A stretch of DNA of 64,000 nt from Megascapheus bottae. Its lineage: Eukaryota; Chordata; Mammalia; Rodentia; Geomyidae. Where the stretch lies: assembly GCA_024803745.1 (NCBI GenBank), contig JANJXV010000013.1:56761602-56825601 (forward strand), read 5' to 3'. Below are positions 45,406 to 58,095 of this stretch, piece after piece. The notes under the pieces were generated by a model that was not told the DNA's origin, made no database searches, and was given only the letters and a program-made list of their open reading frames with translations. Every line of letters begins with the position of its first letter. The first letter of the stretch is position 1. A program made the translations under genes and the position numbers.

Positions 45406-45637
45406 CTGAGCCCAGGTTTTTTTTTTTTTTTTTTTTTGTGCCAGTCCTGGGCTTGAGCTCAGGGCCTGAGCACTGGCCTTGGACTTTCTCAAGGCTAGAG
45501 CTCTACCACTTGAGCCTCAGCACCACTTCCGGCTTTTTTCTATGTATGTGGTACCGAGGAATCAAACCCGGGTCTTCATGCATGCAAGGCAAGCACTTTA
45601 ACCACTAGGCCAAACTCCTGGCCCTGAGCCCAGGTTT
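45406..45637 (-). mobile_element. young IDL-Geo-like SINE with exact target-site duplication
   Basis: The 14-base CTGAGCCCAGGTTT lies exactly on both sides (45406-45419 and 45624-45637). A long T-run on the plus strand (A-tail) follows the left copy, then right monomer, then ID-like head on the minus strand. This is the cleanest insertion in the window. Confidence 0.95.
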
Positions 45638-46269
45638 ATAGATAATTAGAAAGGAGGGCGAAACGTTCCTTCTAGGGGCCCAAAGAATAACGAGCACACA
45701 AGTGACGTAGCGGTCCACGTCAAGTGGCATCTGCTGCAGGAAATACCCACAGAAGGAGCGTCACCACACGCCTCCCAGCACCTCAGATTGCTGCACTGGT
45801 TTCACTGCACATTCAGACGCCTCGGTAATGCCCTGCAGAAGGCAGCCCTGAACGAGGGCTGCACCAGTGGCTGACTCACACTGTGAGACCCCCGAGAGGA
45901 GTGCAGACGCTCCACTTCACAGCAGTGGGGAGACACCCTCAGCCATGGGCCACGTTAACTTGGTACAGCAAGAGCAGCTTCTTGCCCCACGGTGCTCTTT
46001 CCCAGACCCACATCTGCATTCAGATCCCTGGAAAATACCAAACAACAGACGTGCAAACATCTCCCAGTGTGAAGGTCATGGCCAGCCATCCCCTGAGTGC
46101 AAGGATGGGTCCTGAACAGGGACTGGGAAGAGAGAAAGGCTGGGGGGGGGAACTAGAGTGTAGCTTAACAGCAGTAGGTCAGAAGCCATCTACTCACGGG
46201 TGCACCGTGGTTCTGTAACACAGGGGAGCTGGGATAAGACACAGGAAAAGACTCTACTAGTGCTGCTGC
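45638..46269. other. unique non-coding DNA
   Basis: No repeat or gene recognised; G-run at 46142-46150. Confidence 0.5.
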
Positions 46270-47400
46270 TCTCCCGTTAGGAAAAGGCTGATATATGGAA
46301 ATGACACGTGCAAAAGAATGCTTAGTAGCTGAGATCTATCAGAACTGTGGAGGAAAGTAGAAAACTACCGCTACTGAAAAGGACCAACGGAGAACCAGCT
46401 TCCATTCCACTGATTAAATGACTCAATCCTAAAACGATTCTCCCTACCTCTTAACAGAGTCTACCAGACCTAAGGAAAAAAAGCAAAAAACCTCAAGATT
46501 TGTGTTTGAGCACCTTGGCAAGCTTAATCTAGAAATTTTTTTGGAATATTCTTCAAGAACAACGGGTAAGTTACTTTAGCAGACATCAATATTTCTTCCT
46601 AAGCAGTCGTTGCTAGCGTGCAAGGAGACACAAGCAGGAAAGGGCAGTGTGAATGCCTCGAAGAGGCCCCTCCTACGCTAGGTGACCTGGAGGTGGTCTT
46701 GGCAGGCAGGGGAAGGGAGTGGATGCTCACAGCCCCCACTGACCTCCACCAACATGCTCAAGGACAACTGGAGATGCACAGAGGAAGAAACTACATCAGA
46801 CACACCACCACCAGGCACGCTGTCCTCACTCCAGTGCGTGGAAGCCCTAGTTATGGAAATGGAAGCTGTCAAGGTTGTATCGCTGAGTGTAAAAGGGTAT
46901 CTTCCTGACTTCCAGTCTGGCTGTTTGAAATTTAAATCAAATACAAAGCAAATCCTCACAGGAGCCGTTAATTGAACACTTTGGAACCGAGACCCAATCA
47001 TCAAAATATGCTTTGGAAGAGTGAAAAGATCACCAGAAAAGGTTCATATGAGCCCACCAGATCCAAAGCGCCCCTGCAAGCCAACGAGAGAAACAGAAAT
47101 GGCCCAGTTAAAAAGGGCTCCTGAGCACACAAGTCCAGCACTAACGCGTCCGCAGGCCAGCGAGCACATGGAAAGGTGTAGCAATCAGGGAACGTAAATA
47201 ACCCCGCGAGCTCATGGCCCACCGGGGCCTGAGGCAGACTTCCCGCAGGAAACAGAACAGACACGTCTTAGTCATCGCTGGGAGAAGGCCCCGACAGGGC
47301 TCTGTGCCCGCAGCATCCGCAGAGAGACCAGGGAAGGACCGGCCAGTCTGGAGGAACGCATACACACCCCGAGGCCTGCGGGTTCTGGACCTGGAGTGAG
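46270..47400 (+). mobile_element. LINE-1 ORF2 remnant
   Basis: 46330-46560 matches the ORF2 stretch around 'gaaaactac..ctgctgaaa' and 'aagcttaatctagaaattt'. 46990-47230 matches the C-terminal stretch around 'gaagagtgaaaaga', 'aaatggcccagttaaaaa' and 'gcacatggaaaggtg..atcaggga'. Parts between are diverged. Plus orientation, with many stops. Confidence 0.65.
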
Positions 47401-48272
47401 TGCACACGCCGGGTTTGAGTCTCAGGGCTGGGATTCAAGGACCCTGCATTCTGTTAGACAGTCCTCAAGTGACAGCTCACTCTCCTTCCAAGATTCACAT
47501 GTTCTTTTAGAACACTAGAAAGAACACCAGTACGTATTTTAGCATCAGTATCACTTGTATACAAAAGGGAAGGAGCTACAAAGTGGTGGCCGGGAGAGGG
47601 GAGCTGCTTTCCAAACACCCCAAAAGCCAAGTGTCATCTTCAAGCCTGTGGGTCCGGGCTGGGCCACCCGACCCCAGAGAGGCCTGGCCCTGGCATTTTC
47701 GGAAATTAAAGTGTGTATATCAGCCGGCTTCCTGCAGCGGGTGGGGCCTGCACCTGCCAGAGAGGAATGCAGTAGTCTTGGGTTTAATCCTGGGAACAGC
47801 ACTTGGGGCCCCTGCAGTGAGGGTCAGAGAGGGGCTCTGCAGGGTTGTTTTTGCAAATCAACTGGAGAGGCTGCTCTGCCAGGCATGTGTGTCGAGAGAC
47901 TGGGTGTGCCCCCTGCTCAGTGGGCAAACTCTGCCCCCTCCCAGCCTGTCCCCAGTCACAGCCACAGAAGACCTTCAAGGCCCCAGAGCCCAGGAGGTGG
48001 GGATTTTCCCCACCACTGGTGACAATTCTTTCAGAAAGGGCTAGAGAGCAGCTAGGGTACCCCGCGAGTTCCCCTCGGTTCCTCTGCCTGTGCGGACCCC
48101 AGGTTTGGTCCTCCTGAAATCTGTGGAAGAAACCCCCTGTGGCGAGCATGGCACGTGTTGCTCTGGACACAAGGGTCCAGAAGAATGTCCTGGCACAGCA
48201 CACAGTACTCCCTACGGACCCAGGGGCAAGCCCTTGGTGATGGTGAAGTCACACTTTCCCAGGACAGTCCTG

Positions 48273-48307
<35 letters not shown>

Positions 48308-48732
48308 TTCATATTTAGTTAGTTATTTATTTAGGTGCTATCACCCACTGGCTGCCTTTGCCTGATCAGAGCCAGAATCTGGACCTATGTTTGCAGGGCA
48401 GAACAAAACAGTTTTGTTTTCTAGGAAAACGGGAGGCCTGAGATGGCGACTGAAGCCTCAGCCATGGCGACGGCCCGAGCCGGGGCTGCAGGCTGCCAGG
48501 TCTCCCGCTGTCCCAAGAGAGTGATTCTGAGAGCAGCACGTTCATCCCGGCCAGCGGGCCCCGCAGTGGGGAGCCTTTGGTGTCACTGGATAAAATCTGA
48601 ATACAGAAGAGAGACGGGAGGAAACACGGAAGTGTTAGTGGGTTCATGCTGGTGAGGGGATGTGTGGATGGGGTTCAAGTCCTTTCTCATTGTGGCAGAT
48701 TTTCCTTCCTTCCTTTTCTTTTCTTTCTTTGT
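47401..48732. other. unique non-coding DNA
   Basis: Overlapping frames of 139-155 codons at 47555-48203 lie on both strands, with no domain. No exon is supported. Confidence 0.5.
48273..48307. repeat. (GA)n microsatellite
   Basis: GA run with one AAA interruption. Confidence 0.95.
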
Positions 48733-48921
48733 CAATCCCGGGGTTGAACTCTGGGCCTGGGTGCTGTCCTTGAATTTCTGTCCTCAAGGCTAGTGCTCTA
48801 CCACTTAGAGCCACAGTGGCACTTGTGGTTTTCTCATGAGTAAGGGCCTGGGTGGGCTTTGAACTGCGATCCTCAGATCTTAGTTCCCCCGAGTAGCTAG
48901 GATGACAGGCATAGCTAGGAT
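48733..48921 (-). mobile_element. 7SL-like-head dimeric SINE
   Basis: Minus strand: head (CTAGCTACTCGGGGGAACTA), shortened spacer and right monomer with AAGTGGTAGAGCACTAGCC. Confidence 0.8.
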
Positions 48922-48973
<52 letters not shown>

Positions 48974-48976
48974 TCC

Positions 48977-49012
<36 letters not shown>
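48922..49012. repeat. (TTTC)n(TGTC)n compound microsatellite
   Basis: About 13 TTTC units to 48974, then about 9 TGTC units. It abuts the 5' (head) side of the minus-strand SINE rather than its tail side. Confidence 0.97.
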
Positions 49013-49013
<1 letters not shown>

Positions 49014-52000
49014 TGCGGGGAAGCCATGGTTGCTGCATTGTGTGGGTGACCACACCCCAGAGCATCCTCAGCCGTCCAGAACTCTGCTACTCTGACGCTT
49101 TCTGGACATTTTCGAGATATTGGCCTTAGTTTCCCTGGCTGGGCTCCTCAGGTGGAGCTCACATGTAGAGAGTGTCCACCCTGCCGCCCACCACCCTCGG
49201 TGGTGGCGTTTGTGTCTGGGTCTCTGCCAGGGCCTTCACCCAGCTGCTCACCCTCCCTCCCCCTGCTCACAATCCTGTCTAATCTCCCAGGTGCAACCCA
49301 AGCCTTCTTCCTCCACACGCCTTCCAGGCTCTCTAGCGCGTGCCTCCTCCCATCAGCGGAGGGGCTTAGGTGTCCCTGGCTCCGGACCACGGGAGCCTCT
49401 CTGGCCTCCTGCCCCTGTCCCTCCAGTGCCTGGCACAGCTCATACCCAAGGGGTTTACAGAAGCTGCCTCTCCTTCCCATGGACAGGCCCCTTTTCGGGC
49501 CTCCTTAAAAAAAAAATGCCCCCTCCTGGTGGATCCGCCAGAGGCCTGCGGACCCTGCCCCTCGGTGGAGAAGCCTTCCCTGGGGTATCTGACAGCTGCA
49601 GCCAGGCCGTGCGTGACATTGCCGAGCCGCAGGCCCACAGCCTGTGCCAGCTGCCCGTGCCCGGCTCTCACACTGAGCCAGAGCAGCCCTGCCGCCACCT
49701 GTGTCTGCGCTGGGAGGCGAGAAGTAAGGGACATGGACAGAGCACAGAAGCCATTCCCACAACAGCTGCCAGGAACGAGGCCGCGGGCAGAGGGGGAAAC
49801 GTAGATGCACAGCTGGCACCCGGTTCCGCTCGGGCAAATACCTTGCTTGAGTGGACACCTGTTGTTTTTGTGCATGCCCTGCACCCAGCCTCGCTTCTGA
49901 AAAGAGCTAGCATCTTCTGTAAGGGAGCGTCCTTTCATTGTCTTAGCATTTGGATTCAGGTATCCATTGGTCATGCCTAGAATGGGCTTGGTGACTCAGA
50001 TCTCCGTGTCAGGGACATGGCTGCACGTAGAAGGGTAGAGTAGCATACTTCATAGAATTGGTTTTTTTGGGGGGAGGGAGAGGATGGTGAGGACCTGGCC
50101 CTGGCCCCTGGTCCACATTATAGGAGAATAAATGACCTCTTTGTTTGGGGTTTGCTGAGCCGGTGGATGGATGTAGCTTGTGACCTCTCCTCCTCCTGTC
50201 AGAGAGTGGCTGCTTGAGGAGACAGCTGTGTCCCAGGGCCGAGGGAGAGAGAGGCAGAACAAGAGTGGAGTCGGGTGGGAAGGGCAGAGCATGTCGTCTC
50301 AGCCCTGGGGTCTGGCTGTGTCTGCAACAGTGGGGTCCAGGTACAGGTGCCAGAAAAATGTCCCTTTGTCCTACATCTACTTTGGTTGGGGCTCCATCAT
50401 TGGCAGCCAAGAGTCCTCGGGAGTCCTGTGACACTTGGGGCAAGGTATGGGGTGCAGGGAGCCTAGCAGATAGAAGAGGTGCATTCCTTCAGACAGCCCT
50501 TTGAGGCTCTGCACACGGAAGGCAGGGACGAAGAAAATGGTTGGGAAAGGAGCTGGCCTGGGCTCCGGCCTTGGGAACTCTGGGGCTTGCTAAGTCTGAT
50601 GGTCAAGGTTCTGCTGAGCCCGTCCACACTCAGGTAGACCAGTGACTGGAGCGGTATAGACTTGGCATCTCAGATCTGTCAAGTTTTTGACCATGACACA
50701 GATGTGACTGGAATGAAAAGATGGTCTTCAGAATTGTAAGAAATCCCCTGTCCCTGTGGCAGTGCAGGCTTCAGCTCGCACCAGTTCTGAGGACCTGGAA
50801 ATGGTTCTTTGGGCTCAAGGATGCGTTCTATGTAGTGAGGCTGCCGAAAAGGCCGCAGCAGAGTCAAGACAGCGAGCCCAGGAAATAGAGAGCAACACAG
50901 CCACTGCCCGCATCACTAAAGCTGTGAGAAGCCACTGTCCAGGGCTCCCCAGACGCGTTTGCAGCGGAAGGTTCCAGCAGCAGATCCCGCCCCAGGAAAC
51001 TTTAATATACAATGGAATCTGGGTTAAGCACTATCTTCTCCAAAAGCTGAGCTCACAGGACATTCCCCAGAACCTCTGGAGGTCTTTGGAGGAGGAAAAC
51101 AACAGGGGGAAAAAAAAAGTGGCCTTGGTTTTCAAGGCAAAATTACACAGGAAGAAAAAAATGCCTCTAATTTAATTAAGAGCGATCTTTCCACCTTCGT
51201 CCCAACGTGGCGGCAATGTGCCAGCTCTGAGCTTCACACAGTAATCACAGCAAGTCGTGAGGGAGAGGCCTTGGACACCCGTGCAGATGGTCTCAGATGC
51301 TTAATGGGGAAATGAGTTGCAGGCCTCGCTCTCAGCATCCGGCTCCAGGCCCTGGCTACCAAAGCCACACATCTGTTGGGGCCCCACGCCCCCAGGCCCC
51401 GAGGGCGCGGGCTTGAGAAACACAGGTCCTTTCCCAGACTGCCTTCAGCCAGGCCAGATCTGGGGCCTCGAGGCCCCCCATGGCTCCTCTAGCCAGCGCC
51501 TGGACATAGTCAAAGCCACCCCAGAGCTGGGGAAAGCTCAACGTCAAAATCACGTTAATGACTGGTGTCAAAAGGAATGGACTCAGCCTGGCGCCCCCAC
51601 CCCTGCTGGCTGCAGGAGGGCTGTGAGAGGAGGGCTGGGGACCCAGGAAGGCTTCGCCACCACCCCTCTGCTACGAACACCAGCTGGTGACATGTTGGCA
51701 TTTGTTCAGTGCCGCCCGTGCCTCTTCCCAATCCTGCTGGATGTGTTGAGCACGCCAGTTAACTGGTCAGCGCTCAAGGAACTCCCAAGAATCAGGACGC
51801 CCAGAACCGAAGATGATGCTGACTTGGGAGATAGCTTGGTCCAAGGAACAGAAAAGCCCGGGGCTCAGGGAGACAAGATGCGGAGCGGGGCGGGGCAGGC
51901 AGCCCAGGAACCTCCCAGGCCTCTGTGGATGGCGTGCGGACATGAAGAACAGACCTCCTTTGTTCTCCAGCACATTTCCTCTTTAGCCTTCTCCTCAACC

Positions 52001-52129
52001 TCCCAGACACCGAAATAAGTACCCCTGACTCAGCAACCTGATAAACAGGGCAAAGCACCAGCCAAAGGGACTGCAGAGCAGCCATGCAGGGGAGCCTTCA
52101 GTGGTGGACAAATTGTATCGCAAAGAGCC
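49013..52129. other. unique non-coding DNA
   Basis: About 3 kb without recognised repeats. A 286-codon plus-strand frame (49120-49980) and a 233-codon frame (51317-52018) overlap minus-strand frames and have no domain, repeat structure or splice logic. I do not call them genes. Confidence 0.5.
51090..51190. promoter_or_regulatory. candidate conserved non-coding element
   Basis: AT-rich island with CCTTGGTTTTCAAGGCAAAA and CCTCTAATTTAATTAAGAGC in a repeat-free context. Texture only. Confidence 0.3.
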
Positions 52130-52201
52130 CTAGGGGTGTGGTAGGGCTCAAGTGGTAGAGTGCCAGGCGAGCAAGTGTGAGGTCCCAACTTCAAACCTCA
52201 G

Positions 52202-52235
<34 letters not shown>
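52130..52235 (+). mobile_element. ID-like monomer with (CA)n tail
   Basis: GGCTCAAGTGGTAGAGTGCC and CAACTTCAAACCTCAG give the Pol III boxes. The element ends directly in a (CA)n run (52203-52235). Confidence 0.75.
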
Positions 52236-52237
<2 letters not shown>

Positions 52238-52694
52238 GAGAAAACTCAAAACCATTCCTGACTCATCACTCCAGCAGTGGGCAGCACAGAATCTTGATTA
52301 CGTTGATGGGGAATCAAACCTATTTCAGCAGCATCGAAGCCCTCTCCCCACCACTGCAAGGCCATGGATGGGTCTGAAAGGCCAAAAACAGCTTAGGAAG
52401 GTCTATCAAGAAACAAAGTGAGGATGGAGAATAGATCACCTAAAATAGAATCCAAACAAACATTTCTAAAGGAAAAAAAACAAGTCTGAGTCAACATTAG
52501 GGGAACTCTGGATTACAGCTAGTGAGAATCCTACTAAGAGACAGGCACTTTTAACATGGTCCCAAAGTGTCACAACATTTGCTTTTGCTCTGCTATCCCT
52601 CTCCTACCTCCTGCACACTGCCAGTTTTGAAGGGTGGACCCCCTGTTCCAAGCACAGTTCCCTGGTTTTACATTCCTCCTTTCCTCCCACCTAG
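52236..52694. other. unique non-coding DNA
   Basis: AT-richer sequence, possibly old transposon DNA at 52380-52560. Nothing recognised with confidence. Confidence 0.4.
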
Positions 52695-52920
52695 GTCCTG
52701 GGGCTTGAACTCAGGGCCTGGGTGTCGTCCCTGAGCTTCTTTGGCTCAAGACTAGCGCTCTATCCCATGAGCCACAGGGCCGCTTCCAGCTTTCTTCCAA
52801 ATAGTTTGCTGGAAACGAGAGGGACTTTTCTGTCTGGGCTGGCTTTGAACTGCAGTCTTTGGATCTCAGCCCCCTCTAAGTAATGGGGATTATAGGCATG
52901 AGCCACCAATGCCTGGCTTG
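52695..52920 (-). mobile_element. 7SL-like-head dimeric SINE
   Basis: Minus strand: head with GGCATTGGTGGCTCATGCC, shortened spacer, right monomer. Full length. Confidence 0.85.
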
Positions 52921-53208
52921 TAGCTTCTGTCTTGATTCCATGCGGGGGACTAATGGACAAGGCCTTTGTCCCAGTCAGTTAGGGATTTATTTGAGGAACA
53001 AAATGGTGGACAATACCTGCAACCATAAAACAGTCAAAACAGTCATGTGACCTGGGGAGACATTACTGTTTGTGACACAATAGACCACTGAAAGCCTTGG
53101 AGCACACTCTACAGAGTTTCTCTGGGAAATTAAGGCATTAAAAAGTACCTGAGTGTGTTGAAGAATTTTTTTTTAAGCAACTGAATAAGTGCTAAGAAAA
53201 GGTCAGAA
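52921..53208. other. unique non-coding DNA
   Basis: Short AT-richer interval between two SINEs; nothing recognised. Confidence 0.4.
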
Positions 53209-53390
53209 GCTGAGTGCAGTGGCTCATGCCTGTAATTCTAGCTACTCTGGTAGAGATTGGAGGATCGTAAGTCAAACCTCCGTGAGACTTCTCTAGTAAC
53301 CAGCAAAAAAGGGGCTGGAGGCATGGCTCCACCCATGAGAGTAAGAAAGCCGAGCAGATGTGAGTCCTTGAGTTCAAGCTCTGATAGAGA
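53209..53390 (+). mobile_element. 7SL-like-head dimeric SINE, diverged
   Basis: GAGTGCAGTGGCTCATGCCT head and GGGGCTGGAGGCATGGCTCC right half. The spacer is shortened. Confidence 0.7.
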
Positions 53391-53726
53391 AAAACAAAAT
53401 CTGGTTGTCAGGAACTGTTCAGAGAAGCTCTCCTCTAGCAGATTTCCACATTCTCCTCAGGCTGGGAAGGGAGGGGAAGACGTTGTAAACAACTCAGTGG
53501 ATGCTGGAGGAATGTTCCAGTGCAGTTGATTTGCCTTTTGTCCTTCCTTTACTTCCTATTTTTTCCTCTTATTCTGGGTAGCCAAGGAAATCTGTCATAG
53601 TGAACCCAACATAAAGTGAACTTAAGAACTACACATGATAAAAAAAAAAACCAGATTCCAGAAAAATAGCCCACAAGTCACTTACCAGGTATGTCCTGCA
53701 GCATTAGAAAAAGAATCCAGAGGCAG

Positions 53727-53978
53727 CCAGGTGCCTGTGGCTCAGGGTTGCTATCCCAGCTACTCCTGAGGCTGAAATCTGAGGATTACAATTCAAAACA
53801 GCCTGGGCAGGAAAGTCTGTGAGACTCATATCTCTAATTAACCACCAAAAAGAGAAAAACCAGAAATGGCTCCAAGTGGTAGAATGCTAGCCTTAAGCAC
53901 AAAAGGACAGAGACAGTGTCCAGGCTCTGAGTTCAACCCCCAGGGCCTGCACACACACACATAACACACACACACACT
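53727..53978 (+). mobile_element. 7SL-like-head dimeric SINE with (CA)n tail
   Basis: Head (CCAGGTGCCTGTGGCTCAGG), spacer GAGACTCATATCTCTAATTA, right monomer and a CA-rich tail from about 53950. Confidence 0.85.
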
Positions 53979-54744
53979 CATAAAATCCTCAGGCAGGAAG
54001 ATTCCAGTGTCCAGAGTTATCACATCATGTTAGAAGTATGCAAAGAAACAACATCTGAACCAAAAAGTAGCCTTTTGCCAAAGAAACCGTCCCTGAGAGA
54101 GCACAGACATTGAGTTTACTAGACAGACTTTACGAAAAAAAAAAATGCCCAAAGATGTAAAGGAAATCATGGAGAAAGTACTAAAGAAAAAACAGGGGAC
54201 TAGAACTATCAACAAAGAAATATGAAATCAAAGAAATGACTAAACACATTCTGGAACTGAAAAGTAAAATTGAAATGAAGAAATTTAGAGGTGTTTGTCA
54301 CCAGGTCTAAAAAAAAAATCAATGAGATCAAAGTCTACAGATCAGAAGAAAGGAGAATGAAGGAAAAATTAAATTCATATTGTTCATTAGCATTATTAAT
54401 GTTTATGATGGAAAACGGGAAAAAAAGGGGTCGGAGGAATAATCGTGGAAACAATGGCTGCCCGCCCCTTGAATTTGGGGAAGGACATGAGTTTCTATGT
54501 CTAGAGTATAAACTCCACAGAGGCACAGCAGAGTTACAGAAAAGCACAGCAGAGTCAAACTGCTGAAGGAATTGTGAGCTGAGGAAGAGATGACTCACCC
54601 AGCAGTCCCTTGCTCATCCACAAAGGTGGAGGCCAGAAGGGGATGGAATGGTATTTTTTTTCAGATCTGGTGATGAGTTCTCTATCTACCCAAATTATTC
54701 TTTAAAATGAGCTAGGTGAGAACTTCCAGATGAAGGAAAGCTGT

Positions 54745-54960
54745 GGAAAACAGCACACACCTGTAACCATAGCTGCTCAGGAGGCTGAGGACTGTGATTA
54801 AAAACCAGCCCGGGCAGGAAAGTCCAGAGACTCTTATCTCCAGTTAACCACTGAAAGTGGGAGTGGAGCTGTGGCTCTGGTGGCAGGGCACCGCCGTGAG
54901 CCAAAACACTCAGGGGCCGCGCCTAGATGTCGAGCAGCTGGCACGCACAAACACAAAAGG
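54745..54960 (+). mobile_element. 7SL-like-head dimeric SINE inside L1 mosaic
   Basis: Head with CACCTGTAACCATAGCTGCT, spacer GAGACTCTTATCTCCAGTTA, and right monomer. Confidence 0.8.
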
Positions 54961-54989
54961 TCTTTCGGGCTTAGATGAAAAGGCACTAG

Positions 54990-56265
54990 AAAATAATAAG
55001 AACCTATTATGAAGAAATGTAAACCTGCAGAATAAGTGACGGACTGGTAAACATGGAAGCCAATGTTATGAAAGTTTTAGTTGGCAAGTACTCTTTATTT
55101 TTTGCAAAGAGTCCTTACATTTGTGTGGCTAGGACGACGCTTGTACATCTGTATTACTGGAGGCTCACGGAACAAAGGCCTCCTGGAGACCTACACGGGA
55201 AGAAATGAGGGGCTGGGGCTGAGTGAAGGGCTGTCCTGGAAGGCCGGCTGGGGGAGGCAGGCAGACTGCAGTGCGACGGGCTGGGCCCCTGCTGCAGGGG
55301 GGACCTGGGGAAACCTGTGGGATAAACTCCAACCCTTCCGAAGCTATTACTCCCAGGACTTTGCTCAGGTTCTCACTGCGACTTCTGGAGAGAAGTTCCC
55401 TTGTTACTTCCATCACGGGAAGAAAAGAAACCATTTTGAAATACACCAGAGTGCATGTTTCTTAAGAGGCCGACTACCTTCAGGGGAAATGCGTTGACCA
55501 GGGTCTAGCTTCCTGGGGATTTGATCACAGCCGGGCTAACCCGGGGCAAAGGTAAGCATCCAACTCCAGCTTTCCTTGTGCAAGGAAGGTGTGCCTGTCA
55601 GTCTATGGGGAAGAAAGTGACAATGCATACTTTATAAACGATAGAAAGAAGATACTGTTGGAGAAGAACAAATCAAAAGCATAAATTGCAGAGGTGTTGT
55701 GGTCATCCAACTGGTCATTTAAAACATGCCCACTGTGCTGAGGCTCCCGTGGTAAAGAGGTCCCAGAGGAAACGAGCATGCAGCAGGGGTGGGGGTACCG
55801 GGGAAACCAGAAAGTCGGAGGTGAGCAGTGCAGCATGGCTGGCTGCCCAAGGCAAGCGGACGAGCAGACGTCTCTCCTCAGAGGAGAAAGCCACGCGCGA
55901 GCATATTCCAGTACAAATACTCAAAACAACGGGGCAGAAGAGAAATGAACCGCAAGTGAAAGAAGGACGAAAAAAAGAAATATTGAAGTACTGTGAGACT
56001 GCCAAGAAAGGGTGCGACGAGGTTGAAGAGACCATCAGTAATACACGCAGCAGAGAAACAGAAACACTGGAAACAGCCATGGCTGGGCCCTTCCTCCAGC
56101 TGAATCCACACACCCCGCCGCAGACCCCGGAAGCTCAGAGAACAAGCAGGCTGAGGGCTGTATCGACACGGCTCCTGTCTTTGCTCGTCTATTGGAAATC
56201 AAAGATAAAGACAGCCCTACCCCAAGGGAGAGGGAAAGGCCACCTTAAATGGTAAAGGTGCTAAG
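54990..56265. other. unrecognised sequence within L1 mosaic
   Basis: May be L1 5' UTR or unrelated DNA. A 189-codon plus-strand frame (55686-56255), lysine/arginine-rich and without a domain, overlaps a minus-strand frame and is not called as a gene. Confidence 0.35.
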
Positions 56266-56815
56266 GCAGGAAATACTGCTGTCTCCTGCAGAAACTACAC
56301 AACGAGTGAAAGTGGAGTCAAAAAGCAAAGCATCACAACATTGGGCCCGCTGAGAAACCGCCCTTCTACGTGGAGAAATGCCTTCTCAGACAAGCACCAA
56401 GCAAACCTATGTCCAGGGCCTCTCCCTGCAGGAAAGTTAAGAGAATGTCTTTAGATGGAAGGAAAATAACATAGGTGAGAAATTCAGCATCAAAGGAATG
56501 GATTAAAACACAACACTTTTTCTTTTTAAAAAAGCTGATCACATGGATAGGACTTTCCTCAAAACAGTCCCAGCCACTGCAGATCCATTATGTTGTGTGT
56601 ATAAAACACATCTAGTTATGGCCACTTAAAGAAGCCAAAAAGGAAGGACAATTAACAACACTAGGAACCAAGGAGAGGAATTGTAATTATTTTAAATCAC
56701 ACCACACATGAATTTGTATAATGTTACTCAAAAGGGGCTTGGATCCATGGAAAATGGACACTACAAAACCCACAGCAAACACTTGAAAGTCCACCTGATA
56801 TGCACAGGGAGGGGG

Positions 56816-58095
56816 AAAAGGCAGAAAGACATAACATGCTCCATTAATCCCGCAGAATGATCAGAGGCCGTCCCGGCCCTCCCAGGAGCGCTGTGACCGA
56901 GAGCAGCCTCGGAAGTGATGCAGCGCAGCCCACTATCCTGGGTAGAGCAAGGCGAGATCTGCATGCAGCCATTGCTGGCAGCCTCTCTGTTCTGGGAGCA
57001 CGTTTAGAGCTGGAATTCTGTTTGTATTCAGCGAAAGTCTGTGGGAGTTCTTTCTCTTCTCCTCTCTTCTCCCCTCCCATCCCGTCCTCTCGCTCTCCCT
57101 AGGTTCACTGAGCTCCCGTCTCCAGCCCAGCATGCTCTCATTCAAATGGCATACTACCTAATGGCTCTCCTCGCTGGCCCCAGTTTTGGTTCCAGATGTC
57201 TTGTCACACAGCAGTGTCCTGGCTTCCTGGTTTGAGGAGAGACTAGGGCTGAAATGACTCCTCTTGATCCTGCTCCAATCTCCTGGCCACCGCCACAGCG
57301 GTGACACCACCAGCTTTCCCACTGCTGCCACGGATGGAAACTGGACACGCTCCTGGAGGGGGCCAGATAAGCCTTTATCTTCTGTTACTGGAGAGGGGGC
57401 TGCATGGGGAGGAGCGCACCCCCGAAACGATGCCTCTAGTAAAGAGCAGGTACAGGAAGAGGCAGTGGTCTCCTGTCAACCCTGAGGAGAATGTGGGAAA
57501 TGCGGCCCACAGGGAAACTGTGACAGAGAAGGAGCCGCAGAGTTTCTGTGACGGCAGCGGCTGCTCCAGCCCCTTGGAGGGGACAAGGAGATGAGCAACT
57601 CACTGCCACCAGCAGGTACAGGGTGAGGGAGCTCTTGGCGTTAGGAGCTGGGGAGAGACCAGAGCCTGGCTGTAGCCTGGCCATGTGGTACTGGCTGTCC
57701 TGCACAGGCGCACAGTTCCTTCCCAGCACCGCAGAGACAAGGGGTGACTGCCAGCGTCTGCCTCCTCCTGATTCAAACCCAACAGGAGAAAGGGCAGGCA
57801 CGAGGCTCTGTCGGCTACAAGGCAGTAAGCGTAAGAAAAGTGCATGAGTACCCCGACTGGAGAAGGGATGACTGACCCAGCTCAGAAGGTAAGGATGGAG
57901 CCTGGTCTCCAGTCCCCGGGCCTCCCGGCCAGCTGCTGCCATTCAATCCCATCATGCCTTGCATGACAGCAAGCCGAGATCGGAGCCAGATGCTAGAGAA
58001 GCTGGCGAAAGTGACCGCAAACACAGCGGTGGACTTCAGCTGACAAGGTTCAGTGACTCCAGGGTTGGGGGAGAGGGGCTGCCAGGCTCTGAAAT
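56816..58095. other. GC-richer unrecognised sequence within L1 mosaic
   Basis: Differs in base composition from the AT-rich L1 parts around it. It may be an L1 segment too old to recognise, or unique DNA. No exon supported. Confidence 0.35.

Noticed and set aside
49120..49980. 286-codon plus-strand frame
   Set aside because: Overlaps a 202-codon minus-strand frame; serine/proline-rich without a recognisable domain or splice sites.
51317..52018. 233-codon plus-strand frame
   Set aside because: No recognisable domain; sits in unique DNA without exon signals.
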